This document shows, one piece after another, positions 34,641-43,553 of a DNA stretch of 64,000 nt. Both the position numbers and the translations under genes were made by a program. Position 1 is the first letter of the stretch. Each line of letters begins with the position of its first letter. Under the pieces are notes generated by a model that searched no databases, was not told the DNA's origin, and worked only from the letters and a program-made list of their open reading frames with translations. Source of the stretch: Gammaproteobacteria bacterium (GTDB taxonomy: Bacteria > Pseudomonadota > Gammaproteobacteria > Steroidobacterales > Rariloculaceae); the NCBI GenBank assembly GCA_022819855.1, contig JAJEGN010000020.1:1-64000 (forward strand). The letters run 5' to 3'.

Positions 34641-35507
34641 TTACTCGCCCTCGAGCTTCGCTTTCGCATCGGCCAGTTCCTGCTCCATTTCGGGGCTGAC
34701 CGGCGGAAAATCGACATCGATCTGCGTGCAGATTTCGTTGATGAGCTGCGCAACCTGCCAGCGCATGTACGGTTTGTCATCGGCCGGGATGGCGTACCAG
34801 GGCGCCCATTCCCGCGAGGTCGCGTTCAGGCAGTCTTCGTAGGCCATCATGTAGTTGTCCCACAATTTGCGGTCGGCCATGTCGGACGCGCGAAACTTCC
34901 AGCGCTTGTTGGGCTTCTCGATGCGCCTGAGGAAGCGCCGACGCTGCTCCTGCCTGGAGATGTTGAGCCAGAACTTGAGCACGACGGTGCCCGATGCCGC
35001 GAGATGGCGCTCGTGTTCGACGATGCTGCGAAACCGCGCCGTCCATACGTCCGGCTCGATGGGCGGCAGCCTGCGCTGCTCGAGGAGCCCCGGCCGGGCA
35101 CGCACGGCAAGCACTTCCTCGTAGTGACTGCGATTGAAGACGCCGATCTCGCCGCGCTGCGGCAGATGCGCGACCGTCCGCCAGAGAAAGTCGTGGCTGA
35201 GCTCGGTCCTGGAGGGCCGATCGAACGACGTGACCCGGATGCCCATTGGATTGACGCCCGTCAGCACGTGACGGATCGTGCTGTCCTTGCCGCCGGCATC
35301 CATGGACTGGAAGACGAGCAGCAAGGCGTAACGGCCGTCGGCGTACAGTCTGTGCTGCCAGCTACCGATCATTCGTTTCAGGCTTTCCAGATCGTTCCGC
35401 GAGCCGGCCTCGGCACGCTGATCGTCCGTCGGCCGCGTCGGCGCACCGGCGATCCTGAACGACCCGTAGAACGGTACGAGACAGGGATGCGGATTGGCCT
35501 TGAACAT
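34641..35507 (-). CDS. Polyphosphate kinase 2 family protein
   Basis: 288 residues, the size of one-domain PPK2 enzymes, which move phosphate between polyphosphate and nucleotides. Walker A-like LLVFQSMDAGGKDSTIRHVL and Walker B-like GEIGVFNRSHYEEVL are present, together with the lid region RRRFLRRIEKPNKRWKFRASD. Length and motif spacing fit the short class that can phosphorylate AMP or ADP. It starts 12 bases after the queG stop on the same strand with a GAGGTAG site, so the two are likely co-transcribed. No ppk1 is in the window. Confidence 0.9.
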   Translation of the reverse strand: MFKANPHPCLVPFYGSFRIAGAPTRPTDDQRAEAGSRNDLESLKRMIGSWQHRLYADGRYALLLVFQSMDAGGKDSTIRHVLTGVNPMGIRVTSFDRPSRTELSHDFLWRTVAHLPQRGEIGVFNRSHYEEVLAVRARPGLLEQRRLPPIEPDVWTARFRSIVEHERHLAASGTVVLKFWLNISRQEQRRRFLRRIEKPNKRWKFRASDMADRKLWDNYMMAYEDCLNATSREWAPWYAIPADDKPYMRWQVAQLINEICTQIDVDFPPVSPEMEQELADAKAKLEGE

Positions 35508-35519
35508 GACCGACTACCT

Positions 35520-36587
35520 CTATTGGATGCCGTGCTGGGCGAGTGCCCAGGCCACGTGCTCGCGGACGAGCGCCGATTCGTGATTCGCGCGGGTACCGAG
35601 GCATGCCACGACATCCGGGCTCGTCGGCGCGTTGCCGAGCGCTACGGCAACGTTGCGCAGCCACCCCGTATAGCCGGGCCTGCGCAACGCGCTGCCCTCC
35701 GTCCTGGCAGACCACTCGCTTTCGGACCAGCCGAAAAGTTCGACGAGTTCGGGGGCATCGAGCCCATGCCGCGGCGCGAAGTCGCCTTCGGCAGTGGGCT
35801 TCGCGTAGCGGTTCCAGGGGCACACGAGTTGACAGTCGTCGCAGCCGAAGATGCGGTTGCCGATCGCCGCCCTGAACTCCTCGGGTATCGATCCCCTGAG
35901 TTCGATCGTGAGATACGAGATACAGCGCCGTGCATCGAGCTCGTACGGCGCGACGATCGCGCCTGTCGGGCAGATATCGAGGCACGCCGTGCAGCTGCCG
36001 CAGTGTTCGGTGACCGGCCGGTCGACGGGCAGCGGCAGATCCGTGAAGAGTTCGCCGAGAAAGAACCACGAACCCGCGTCGCGATCGATGAGGTTGGTGT
36101 GCTTGCCGATCCAGCCTAGACCCGCGTTGCGTGCGAGCGCCTTCTCGAGCACCGGCCCGCTGTCGACGAACACGCGGTAGCCCATCGGCCCCGCGCGCTC
36201 CTCGATCCGGTCGGCGAGCTTGCGCAGGCGGCGTCTGAGCACCTTGTGATAGTCGCGTCCGAGCGCGTAGCGCGAGATGTAGCCTCGCTGCCCGTCCTCG
36301 AGCGTGGCTTCGGCGTCGGCCGAGTCGCCGGGCCAGTAGTCCATGCGTGCGGAAATGACCCGTACGGTCCCGGGCAGGAGTTCGGGGGGACGTGAGCGCT
36401 TGCGCCCGTGGCGCGCCATGTAGCGCATCTCGCCGTGGCGCCTCAGTGCGAGCCAGCGTTCCAGGTGTGCCTCATCCGTTGAAAGATCGACTCCGGTGAT
36501 CCCGATCCTGTCGAAACCGAGCGTGCGGCCGAACTGCCTGATCTCCTCGGCGAGGCGCTGCCAGTCTTTGCTTGCCGATTGGTTCAT
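35520..36587 (-). CDS. queG: Epoxyqueuosine reductase
   Basis: 355 residues. This cobalamin-dependent iron-sulfur enzyme carries out the last step of queuosine synthesis in tRNA. Seen: an N-terminal cobalamin-binding domain with RYALGRDYHKVLRRRLR and FVDSGPVLEKALARNAGLGW, two [4Fe-4S] motifs (HCGSCTACLDICPTGA and CDDCQLVCPWNRYA), and a C-terminal HEAT-like region, LRNVAVALGN. It opens the conserved queG-nnr-tsaE-amidase-mutL cluster but is divergent from nnr here, as in E. coli. Confidence 0.96.
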   Translation of the reverse strand: MNQSASKDWQRLAEEIRQFGRTLGFDRIGITGVDLSTDEAHLERWLALRRHGEMRYMARHGRKRSRPPELLPGTVRVISARMDYWPGDSADAEATLEDGQRGYISRYALGRDYHKVLRRRLRKLADRIEERAGPMGYRVFVDSGPVLEKALARNAGLGWIGKHTNLIDRDAGSWFFLGELFTDLPLPVDRPVTEHCGSCTACLDICPTGAIVAPYELDARRCISYLTIELRGSIPEEFRAAIGNRIFGCDDCQLVCPWNRYAKPTAEGDFAPRHGLDAPELVELFGWSESEWSARTEGSALRRPGYTGWLRNVAVALGNAPTSPDVVACLGTRANHESALVREHVAWALAQHGIQ

Positions 36588-36627
36588 GCGCTTGAGCGCC
36601 GATGCGGGTTGCGGGATGGCTGCAAAG

Positions 36628-36633
36628 TATAAT
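36628..36633 (+). promoter_or_regulatory. Consensus -10 element of nnr (probable leaderless start)
   Basis: A perfect TATAAT ends 8 bases before the nnr ATG at 36641. Transcription would begin at or one base before the ATG, leaving no room for a ribosome site. No strong -35 hexamer is evident. The same arrangement occurs before mutL. Confidence 0.55.
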
Positions 36634-36640
36634 CGCGGCG

Positions 36641-38230
36641 ATGGATTTCTCCCTCCACGAGCTGCCGGCGGAGGTCTTCAGCGCAGCGCAGGTGCGGGAA
36701 CTCGACCGCATCGCGATCGAGGACGAGGGTACGCCCGGCTACACGCTGATGTGCCGCGCGGGCGAGGCCGCACTGTCGACGCTGACGCGGCGCTGGCCGG
36801 CCGCCAGGAACGTGCTTGTCTGTTGCGGGGCCGGTAACAACGCCGGTGACGGTTATGTCCTGGCCAGGCTCTGCCAGGGTCGGGGACTGGCCGTGAGGGT
36901 GCTCGCCATTGGTCCGACCGGGCGGCTCCGGGGCGATGCCGCGACAGCGTTACAGGACTGCCGCGAGAGTGGCGTCGCGATCGAGGAGGCCGGCAGCGCG
37001 ATCGGCAGCCTCCGGGACTTCGCGCCGGACGTCATTGTCGATGCCCTGCTCGGTACGGGCGCCGATCGGCCCGTGACGGGCGCGTTTGCCGAAGCGGTGG
37101 ACGCCATCAACTCGAGCGGCACACCGGTGCTTGCACTCGACATTCCAAGCGGACTCGATGCGGATTCCGGCATGCCGCTCGGCGACGCGGTGCGCGCGGA
37201 TGCGACGATCACCTTCGTCGGTTTGAAGCAGGGCCTGTTTCTCGGTATAGCCCCTGATTTTCGCGGTGAACTTTCGTTCTCCGATCTCGGCGTCTCCGCG
37301 GGCGGTCGCGGTCTCGACCCGCCGCTGCGCAGGACGACGCATGACGACCTGCGGGCGGCTTTGCCGCCACTGCCGCGCACCGCACACAAGGGGGACAAGG
37401 GTCGGCTGCTGCTCGTCGGCGGGTCGCCGGGCATGGCGGGCGCCATCAGGCTCGCCGCGGAGGCTGCGCTGCGAGCCGGCGCGGGCCTGGTCTATGTCGG
37501 CGCGCAGGCCGACAGTGTCGCAAGCGTGATGGCCGGGCGGCCGGAGATCATGTGCCATGCGATCTCGGGGCCCGAGGACCTGGAGCCGCTGACCGGTCTG
37601 GCGGACGCCGTGGTGCTCGGGCCGGGCCTCGGGGCGGGAGAGTGGGGACGGTCGTTGTGGAGCGCGCTTCTCGACATGGACGCGCCGCTGATCGTCGATG
37701 CGGACGGCCTGAACGTCCTGGCCGAGCAGCCCTGCCAACGCGGCAACTGGATCCTCACGCCGCATCCGGGCGAGGCGGCGCGCTTGCTCGGTCTGACTTC
37801 CGCCGCGGTGCAGGCGGACCGGTTGAACTGTGCGACCGAACTCGCCGCGCGCTTCGGCGCAACAGCGGTGCTCAAGGGCGCGTGCAGTCTGATCGCCGCG
37901 CCGCGCAGTCCGGCCGGTCAGGCCGTGTCAGCCGCGCCGACCTCATCGGCCGCGCAAAGCGCGCCAGTCGCGCCCGATACTGCCGGTAGTACGCCAACAG
38001 TACGCGTCTGCGACTACGGCAACCCGGGGATGGCGACGGCAGGTACCGGCGATGTGCTTGCCGGCATCGTTGGGGCGCTGCTCGCGCGATCCGTGCCACC
38101 TGCGCTCGCCGCGCGCGCCGGTGTGCTGCTGCATGCTCTGGCCGGCGACGATGCGGCGGCCGACGGCGAACGCGGCATGATCGCCACCGACATGCTGCCG
38201 TTCATCCGCCGATGGGCGAACCCGGCCTAG
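36641..38230 (+). CDS. nnr: Bifunctional NAD(P)HX epimerase / ADP-dependent NAD(P)HX dehydratase
   Basis: About 529 residues. It repairs hydrated NAD(P)H. The N-terminal YjeF epimerase domain shows VLVCCGAGNNAGDGYVLARL and LALDIPSGLDADSG. The C-terminal ribokinase-like dehydratase domain shows HKGDKGRLLLVGGSPGMAGA, VLGPGLG, WILTPHPGEAARLLG and GNPGMATAGTGDVLAG. Odd point: between TAVLKGACSLIA and the GNPGMATAGTGD motif lies an extra Ala/Ser/Pro/Thr-rich stretch of about 35 residues (37903-38000), where relatives have a short loop. It overlaps tsaE by 19 bases. ATG 36641 is chosen over an upstream GTG because a TATAAT lies directly before it. Confidence 0.94.
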   Translation: MDFSLHELPAEVFSAAQVRELDRIAIEDEGTPGYTLMCRAGEAALSTLTRRWPAARNVLVCCGAGNNAGDGYVLARLCQGRGLAVRVLAIGPTGRLRGDAATALQDCRESGVAIEEAGSAIGSLRDFAPDVIVDALLGTGADRPVTGAFAEAVDAINSSGTPVLALDIPSGLDADSGMPLGDAVRADATITFVGLKQGLFLGIAPDFRGELSFSDLGVSAGGRGLDPPLRRTTHDDLRAALPPLPRTAHKGDKGRLLLVGGSPGMAGAIRLAAEAALRAGAGLVYVGAQADSVASVMAGRPEIMCHAISGPEDLEPLTGLADAVVLGPGLGAGEWGRSLWSALLDMDAPLIVDADGLNVLAEQPCQRGNWILTPHPGEAARLLGLTSAAVQADRLNCATELAARFGATAVLKGACSLIAAPRSPAGQAVSAAPTSSAAQSAPVAPDTAGSTPTVRVCDYGNPGMATAGTGDVLAGIVGALLARSVPPALAARAGVLLHALAGDDAAADGERGMIATDMLPFIRRWANPA

Positions 38231-38718
38231 TCCTGTCGCTCCCGTCCGAGCCCCGGCTCGTCGAGGCCGCGGGCGAGATCGCGCGTTCCTGGCGCCGCGA
38301 CGGCCGAATGCCTCTCATCGTTGGCCTGCGCGGCGAGCTTGGCAGCGGCAAGACGAGCTGGGTGCGGGCGATGCTGCGCGGACTCGGCCATGCCGGACGC
38401 GTGCCCTCGCCGACCTATACGCTGCTCGAGGAGTATCCGCTCGGCGAACTCGTGCTTGTGCACCTCGACCTTTATCGCCTGGCGAGCGGTGAGGAACTCG
38501 AGAATCTCGGTGTCCGGGACTGGCTCGACCGGCCCGATCTCTGGCTGCTCGCGGAATGGCCGGAGCGTGCTGGCCGCTTGCTCGCGCACTGCGATCTCAC
38601 CGTGGATTTCGAGATCACGGGCGAAGCCTCGCGCCGCGTGGCCATTGCCGCTGCCTCTGAGGCGGGCCAGGCTGCACTCGGTTCGATACGTGATATCGAT
38701 TCGAGATACTCAAGCTAA
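38212..38718 (+). CDS. tsaE: tRNA threonylcarbamoyladenosine synthesis ATPase
   Basis: 168 residues. The small ATPase drives turnover of the TsaBD complex that makes t6A37 in tRNAs reading ANN codons. P-loop GLRGELGSGKTSWVRAML, SPTYTLLEEYP and VHLDLYRLAS are all family marks, with the late LLAEWPERAG segment. Its start lies within the nnr end, the usual translational coupling. The C-terminal ~30 residues are less conserved. Confidence 0.95.
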   Translation: MGEPGLVLSLPSEPRLVEAAGEIARSWRRDGRMPLIVGLRGELGSGKTSWVRAMLRGLGHAGRVPSPTYTLLEEYPLGELVLVHLDLYRLASGEELENLGVRDWLDRPDLWLLAEWPERAGRLLAHCDLTVDFEITGEASRRVAIAAASEAGQAALGSIRDIDSRYSS

Positions 38719-38744
38719 TGTCATAATTTTTAATTGAAAAAACC

Positions 38745-38773
38745 TTGCAATCCTGAGTCGGACTTGGTAGATA
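38745..38773 (+). promoter_or_regulatory. Candidate sigma-70 promoter for the amidase gene
   Basis: TTGCAA at 38745-38750 and TAGATA at 38768-38773 are 17 bases apart, just after a strikingly AT-rich patch (38716-38744) that could act as an UP element. Both hexamers are weak matches, so this is a candidate only. It precedes the amidase GTG at 38802. Confidence 0.3.
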
Positions 38774-38801
38774 GGACATAGGGGTAAGTGGGAGCCCGTC
38801 T

Positions 38802-40190
38802 GTGTTCGCGCAATTCTGGCCAAGGCTGGCGTTGACAATCGGCATCGCTGCGCCGCTCGCGCTGGCCGATGCTGCCGAAATCCGGGGCGTGCGTGCCTCG
38901 TCCGGGCCGGTATCCACACGGGTCGTGCTCGACCTCTCCGAACCCGCCGGGCACCGGATGTTCATGCTTTCGAATCCCTCCCGGGTCGTCGTCGACCTGC
39001 CCGGCATGTCAACGCCCGAGGGCTTGCCCCTGCCCGACGCCAGGGGCTTCCTGACGCGTGTGCGCATCGGGAATCAGCCCGGCGACGTGTTGCGCGTGGT
39101 CCTTGACGTCAGGCCGAACGTCACGCCGACGAGTTTCATTCTCGGCCCGGAAGCACAGTTCGGTCATCGCATCGTGGTTGACCTGAAAGCGTCCGGCAGC
39201 GCAGTGCCCGTGGAACGGGCTCGCACGCCCGCTGCCGGAACCGGGTCTCCCCAAGCTGATTCGGCACCGCCTGAGCCCGCGATCGTCATGCGCGCGCCCG
39301 AGCGCGCGCCGGGCCAGGGCCGCGATCTCGTCATTGCCATCGACGCAGGTCACGGCGGCAAGGATCCCGGCGCGATCGGACCGAAGGGCGCGCGCGAGAA
39401 GGACATCGTTCTGTCGATCTCCAACCTGCTTGCCCGCGAGGTCGACAGCGTGCCCGGCATGCAGTCGCTGCTCATACGCGACGAAGATTTCTACGTGGCC
39501 CATCGTGAGCGCATGGCCATTGCCCACCGCGCCGAGGCGGACTTCTTCGTATCCGTGCATGCCGATGCCGCCCGAAATTCCCGCGCGCGCGGCGCGACCG
39601 TCTATGCGCTTTCGACGAAGCGTGCCTCGGACGAGGCCGCGCGGCGCCTCGCCGAGCGCGAGAACGCGTCGGATCTGATCGGCGGCGTTTCCCTGTCGGA
39701 CAAGGACGCGGTCCTCGCCAAGGTCCTGCTCGACCTGTCGCAGAGTGCCTCGATCGGCGCGAGCATGACCGCCGGCGAGCACATCATCGGCGAACTCGGC
39801 GCGGTCACGCGAATACGCAAGACGACGGTGCAGCAAGCGCCTTTCATCGTGCTGACTTCGCCCGACATCCCGTCGCTGCTGATCGAGACGGGCTACATTT
39901 CCAACCCCGGCGAGGAATCGGTACTGCGCGCCTCCAGCCACCAGGCCAAGCTCGCCCGGGCACTGCGCGACGGGATCGTCGGCTATTTCCGCAGCAATCC
40001 TCCGCCCGGCACCTACTTCGCGATGAACCCGCTGCCCCCGCCGCCAACGCGCCACGTGATCGCGCGCGGCGAGACGCTGTCCGGCATCGCCGCACGCTAC
40101 CGCGTGAGCCTGGCGAGCCTGAGGCGCGCCAACAGCATCCGCGGCGACACCATCCGCACCGGCCAGGTTCTGACCATCCCGACAAGCTGA
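38802..40190 (+). CDS. N-acetylmuramoyl-L-alanine amidase (AMIN - Amidase_3 - LysM)
   Basis: 462 residues. It cuts the peptide stem from septal peptidoglycan in the periplasm to allow daughter-cell separation. After a signal peptide (to about residue 25) comes an AMIN targeting domain (STRVVLDLSEPAGHRMFML). A linker leads to the Zn-amidase domain with AIDAGHGGKDPGAIG, the REKDI Glu, FFVSVHADAA and LLIETGYISNPGEE. A C-terminal LysM (HVIARGETLSGIAARYRVS) binds glycan. The domain set and place in the cluster match AmiB/AmiC. The start is GTG 38802 with a GGGAG site. It is followed by the repeat cluster rather than directly by mutL. Confidence 0.94.
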   Translation: MFAQFWPRLALTIGIAAPLALADAAEIRGVRASSGPVSTRVVLDLSEPAGHRMFMLSNPSRVVVDLPGMSTPEGLPLPDARGFLTRVRIGNQPGDVLRVVLDVRPNVTPTSFILGPEAQFGHRIVVDLKASGSAVPVERARTPAAGTGSPQADSAPPEPAIVMRAPERAPGQGRDLVIAIDAGHGGKDPGAIGPKGAREKDIVLSISNLLAREVDSVPGMQSLLIRDEDFYVAHRERMAIAHRAEADFFVSVHADAARNSRARGATVYALSTKRASDEAARRLAERENASDLIGGVSLSDKDAVLAKVLLDLSQSASIGASMTAGEHIIGELGAVTRIRKTTVQQAPFIVLTSPDIPSLLIETGYISNPGEESVLRASSHQAKLARALRDGIVGYFRSNPPPGTYFAMNPLPPPPTRHVIARGETLSGIAARYRVSLASLRRANSIRGDTIRTGQVLTIPTS

Positions 40191-40226
40191 CGGTCCAACC
40201 AGCACCACTGCGCGCGAGCGGGCGAT

Positions 40227-40310
40227 CCAAGAGGAGTCGCATCACAGGCCACTTGAAACCCACGCCTGCGCCGCCGCCAAGAGGAGGCGTACTACGTGCC
40301 GCTTGAAACG
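40227..40310 (+). repeat. Two degenerate half-copies of the dispersed repeat
   Basis: Two direct copies, about 50 bases apart, of a ~34-base half unit (CCAAGAGGAG at 40228 and 40278, each ending CTTGAAAC), matching the arm of the full element that follows. Between them lie variable GC-rich bases. Together with 40328-40442 they fill most of the 331-bp gap between the amidase gene and mutL; nothing else is seen there except the mutL -10. Confidence 0.65.
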
Positions 40311-40327
40311 CTCGCACGTGCCGGCGA

Positions 40328-40442
40328 CCCAAGGGGAGTTGCAACACAAGCCGCTTGAAACCCTCGCGCGCATGGACGCGCGCGCGGAGCCTCCATGGAT
40401 GGATTCACGGCGTGTTTCAAGCGGCTTGTGTTGCGACTCCCC
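40328..40442 (-). repeat. 115-bp palindromic dispersed repeat element, copy 2 (inverted)
   Basis: GGGGAGTTGCAACACAAGCC at 40333-40352 pairs with GGCTTGTGTTGCGACTCCCC at 40423-40442, a near-perfect inverted repeat able to form a long hairpin. The reverse complement aligns end to end with 69-183. CGCGCG tracts flank its centre. It lies in a 3' intergenic position, like copy 1. Confidence 0.78.
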
Positions 40443-40507
40443 GCATCGAAGCAACAAGCTCCCCGCGCGCATAGCCTCCGCCCAGGTAATCCGCGCCGCT
40501 CCGGCCC

Positions 40508-40513
40508 TATAAT
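40508..40513 (+). promoter_or_regulatory. Consensus -10 element of mutL (probable leaderless start)
   Basis: A perfect TATAAT ends 9 bases before the mutL GTG at 40522. Homology fixes that start (MAIRILAPQLIDQIAAGEV is the normal MutL opening), so transcription would start at or next to the start codon. The -35 region is not recognisable. Confidence 0.55.
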
Positions 40514-40521
40514 CCGCCCTC

Positions 40522-42342
40522 GTGGCCATTCGGATTCTTGCCCCGCAGCTCATCGACCAGATCGCGGCCGGCGAGGTTGTCGAACGTCCGGCCTCCGTAG
40601 TCAAGGAACTCGTTGAAAACTCCCTCGATGCGGGTGCGTCGGCGATCGAGATCGAGACCCAGTCCGGCGGCACGCGCCTGATCCGCATCGCCGACAACGG
40701 CGCGGGCATCGAGGCGGGCGAACTGCCGCTCGCCCTTGCGCGGCATGCGACAAGCAAGATCGACAGTCTCGATGACCTGGAAGCGATCGCGAGTTTCGGC
40801 TTCAGGGGCGAGGCGCTGCCGAGCATCGCGTCCGTATCGCGCCTGACGATGACCTCGCGTCAACGCGACGAGGAGCGTGGCTGGCGCGTCGCCGGTGATG
40901 GCGGCGACCTCGGCGAGGCGCGCCCGGCCGCGCATCCTCCCGGCACGACCGTCGAGGTTCGCGACCTTTTCTTCAATACCCCCGCGCGGCGCAAGTTCCT
41001 GCGCACCGAGAGGACGGAACTCGGCCACATCGATGCCGTCATCAAGGGCCTTGCACTGGCGTGCACCGGAGTGGACTTCCGCGTCAGGCACAATCAGCGT
41101 GTCGCGTTGACGCTGAACGGCGCGCGCAATCACGCCGAGCGCGAAGCGCGCATCGCCGCGCTGCTCGGTGAGGCGTTCATGAAGCAGGCGCGCTACTTCG
41201 AGCGCGAGATCGAGGGCATGGCGCTTTCCGGATGGCTCGCCGGGCCGGGTTTTACGCGCAGCCAGGCCGACATGCAGTACACGTTCGTCAACGGGCGCGT
41301 CGTGCGCGACAAGCTGCTGCGCCACGCGGTGCGACTGGGCTATGAGGACGTGCTGTTTCAGGCGCGCCAACCCGCCTGCGTGCTGTACCTGACCATCGAT
41401 CCCAGGCGCGTGGACGCCAACGCCCATCCGGCGAAGCTCGAGATCCGCTTTCGCGACTCACGCCTCGTGCACGATTTCGTGTTTCGTACCATCGAAGCCG
41501 TGCTCGCGAACGAAGCAGCGTCCGAGACGGTGTCGGGAGGTACGCCGCCCACCGACGCCGCGCGGCTGCATGGCTCGGACGACCTGGCGCCGGGGCTGTC
41601 CACGAGCACGGCAACGGCGTCCGGTCCGGCCGGGACCAGACAAGCGGGGCTCGCTTTCGGGGCCGCGAAGGGCCGGGAGGTCCTGTCGCTGTACGAGCGC
41701 CTGCATGCGCCGCCGGCCGCACGCAGTGAAAGGGCCGTAGCGGACGGCGACGGCGACATTCCGCCGCTCGGCTATGCGCTCGCACAATTGTCCGGTATCT
41801 ACGTTCTTGCCGAGAACAGCGACGGCCTCATCATCGTCGACATGCATGCGGCGCACGAGCGCATCACCTACGAGCGCATGAAACAGGAACTCGCCGAGGC
41901 CGGACTCAAACCGCTGCCGCTGCTCGTGCCGCTCACGGTCAGGGTCGCGGCGAGCGAAGCGGACGCGGCCGAGGCGCACGCCGGGGACATCGAGCGTCTC
42001 GGTTTCGAGCTCGTGCGGCGCGGGCGCGACGAACTCAGGGTGACTGCCATTCCGTCGCTGCTCGAAGGCAGCGATGTCGAGGCGCTCGTACGCGACATCC
42101 TCAGTGACATGGCCGAAGGCAAGGGCGCGAAGCGCGTCGAATCCTCGGTCAACGAGACGCTCGCGACGATGGCCTGCCACGCGGCCGTGCGCGCCAACCG
42201 CAAGCTCGAAGTCGCCGAGATGAACGCGCTGCTTCGGCAGATGGAACGGACCGAGCGCGCCGACCAGTGCAATCACGGCCGCCCGACCTGGACGCGAATC
42301 ACGCTGCCCGAACTCGACCGGCTGTTCCTGCGCGGGCAGTAG
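40522..42342 (+). CDS. mutL: DNA mismatch repair protein MutL
   Basis: 606 residues. MutL links MutS mismatch recognition to strand incision. The GHKL ATPase motifs are intact: KELVENSLDAGASAIE, IADNGAGIEAGEL, FGFRGEALPSIASV and a NTPARRKFL segment. The C-terminal dimer domain shows YALAQLSGIYVLAE, DMHAAHERITYERM and the ending GRPTWTRITLPELDRLF. No endonuclease DQHAxxEx(4)E motif is seen at the usual place (it reads DMHAAHERITYE), consistent with the E. coli-like non-nuclease type. The start is GTG 40522, apparently leaderless. The final codons are duplicated downstream before miaA. Confidence 0.97.
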   Translation: MAIRILAPQLIDQIAAGEVVERPASVVKELVENSLDAGASAIEIETQSGGTRLIRIADNGAGIEAGELPLALARHATSKIDSLDDLEAIASFGFRGEALPSIASVSRLTMTSRQRDEERGWRVAGDGGDLGEARPAAHPPGTTVEVRDLFFNTPARRKFLRTERTELGHIDAVIKGLALACTGVDFRVRHNQRVALTLNGARNHAEREARIAALLGEAFMKQARYFEREIEGMALSGWLAGPGFTRSQADMQYTFVNGRVVRDKLLRHAVRLGYEDVLFQARQPACVLYLTIDPRRVDANAHPAKLEIRFRDSRLVHDFVFRTIEAVLANEAASETVSGGTPPTDAARLHGSDDLAPGLSTSTATASGPAGTRQAGLAFGAAKGREVLSLYERLHAPPAARSERAVADGDGDIPPLGYALAQLSGIYVLAENSDGLIIVDMHAAHERITYERMKQELAEAGLKPLPLLVPLTVRVAASEADAAEAHAGDIERLGFELVRRGRDELRVTAIPSLLEGSDVEALVRDILSDMAEGKGAKRVESSVNETLATMACHAAVRANRKLEVAEMNALLRQMERTERADQCNHGRPTWTRITLPELDRLFLRGQ

Positions 42343-42409
42343 CGCCACCGATGCCGCCGATCCAGCACGTGCGACCGACCGGCTGTTTCTGCACCGGCAG
42401 CAGCCGCCA
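42315..42409 (+). repeat. Direct duplication of the mutL 3' end at the mutL-miaA junction
   Basis: CGACCGGCTGTTCCTGCGCG at 42315 recurs as CGACCGGCTGTTTCTGCACC at 42376, each followed by a GGCAG-AG(C) stretch and GCCA. The two ~33-base units are 61 bases apart and differ at about five or six positions. The first encodes the MutL C-terminus; the second lies in the leader and ends at the miaA GTG. Confidence 0.7.
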
Positions 42410-43405
42410 GTGACCGGGTTCCCGCGTCGCACCGGGTCCGGCCAGACCGCTGGTCGACAGACCCTGCACTGTGTCTGCCTGACCGGCCCGACAGCTTGCG
42501 GCAAGACCGACATTGCGCTCGCGCTCGCCGAGCACTTCCCGGTCGAGGTCGTGAGCATGGATTCGGCCCAGGTCTACCGGGGCATGGATATCGGCACCGC
42601 CAAGCCCGCGGCCGATATTCGCGCGCGCGTGCCGCATCAGCTCATCGACATCCTCGATCCGACTGAAACCTACTCGGCGGGCCGGTTCTGCGGCGATGCG
42701 CTGCGCGAGATCGAGGCGATCGGAAAGCGCGGCAGGCTGCCGCTCGTCGTCGGCGGCACGTTGCTATACCTGCGCGCGCTGCGCGATGGGCTCGCGCCGC
42801 TGCCCGGTCGCGACCCGGCCGTTCGCGAGGCACTGGACACCGAAGCGGCCGTGCACGGTTGGCCGGCCCTGCACCGGCGGCTCAAGTCGGTCGATCCGGA
42901 CGCTGCCGCGCGCATCGCGCCCAACGACAGGCAGCGGATCCAGCGGGCGCTCGAGGTCCATGCACTGACGGGTCAGCCGATGACGGCCCTGCAACGCTCG
43001 GCGGGCGAGGCGGCGCGTCCCGCGATGCTGACGATCGCGCTCGTGCCGGCGGAGCGCGCCGCGCTTGCCGAGCGCATCGAAAAGCGGTTCGATGCGATGG
43101 TCGAGGCGGGCTTCGTCACCGAAGTCAGGAGGCTCAGGGCGCGCCCCGATCTCGGTCCTGGCAGCGCGTCGATGCGCGCGGTCGGCTACCGGCAGATCTG
43201 GCGGTACCTCGACAATGAGTACGCCTGGTCCGAGGCGCGTACGCGGGCGCTGGCCGCGACGCGTCAGCTCGCCAAGCGTCAGTTCACCTGGCTTCGCGCA
43301 GAAACCGAAGTCGAGCAGTGCGAGGCTTTTTCGACAAGTCTGGCCGGAGATCTGGCCGGACGGATCGAACGTTTTATGGACAACGCCCGGAAAGCGCTGT
43401 GCTAG
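42410..43405 (+). CDS. miaA: tRNA dimethylallyltransferase
   Basis: 331 residues. It isopentenylates A37 of tRNAs reading UNN codons. P-loop [16 protein letters not shown], catalytic region [32 protein letters not shown] and [11 protein letters not shown] in the C-terminal RNA-binding part are standard. The GTG start at 42410 gives an N-terminal extension of about 20 residues before the P-loop strand, slightly longer than usual, and derives from the duplicated mutL end. Next is hfq, as in E. coli. Confidence 0.95.
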   Translation: MTGFPRRTGSGQTAGRQTLHCVCLTGPTACGKTDIALALAEHFPVEVVSMDSAQVYRGMDIGTAKPAADIRARVPHQLIDILDPTETYSAGRFCGDALREIEAIGKRGRLPLVVGGTLLYLRALRDGLAPLPGRDPAVREALDTEAAVHGWPALHRRLKSVDPDAAARIAPNDRQRIQRALEVHALTGQPMTALQRSAGEAARPAMLTIALVPAERAALAERIEKRFDAMVEAGFVTEVRRLRARPDLGPGSASMRAVGYRQIWRYLDNEYAWSEARTRALAATRQLAKRQFTWLRAETEVEQCEAFSTSLAGDLAGRIERFMDNARKALC

Positions 43406-43553
43406 TATTCGCCGTTCTTCGGATGGCACCGCCCGGCAGTCGTGGGAACAATGCCGGGGCGAGATTTCAGGATGTGCGGCGAACGGCTGTATCGGCTCAG
43501 TCCTGATTTCGGAGATTCCACAAAAAAAAGGCCCGGAAATTCAGGAGACGCAA

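Noticed and set aside
40227..40362. Three direct units ending in CTTGAAAC, about 50 bases apart, look like a small CRISPR array
   Set aside because: The units differ from each other, the spacers would be only 15-20 bases, an inverted copy follows at once, and no cas genes are near. They fit the dispersed palindromic repeat family.
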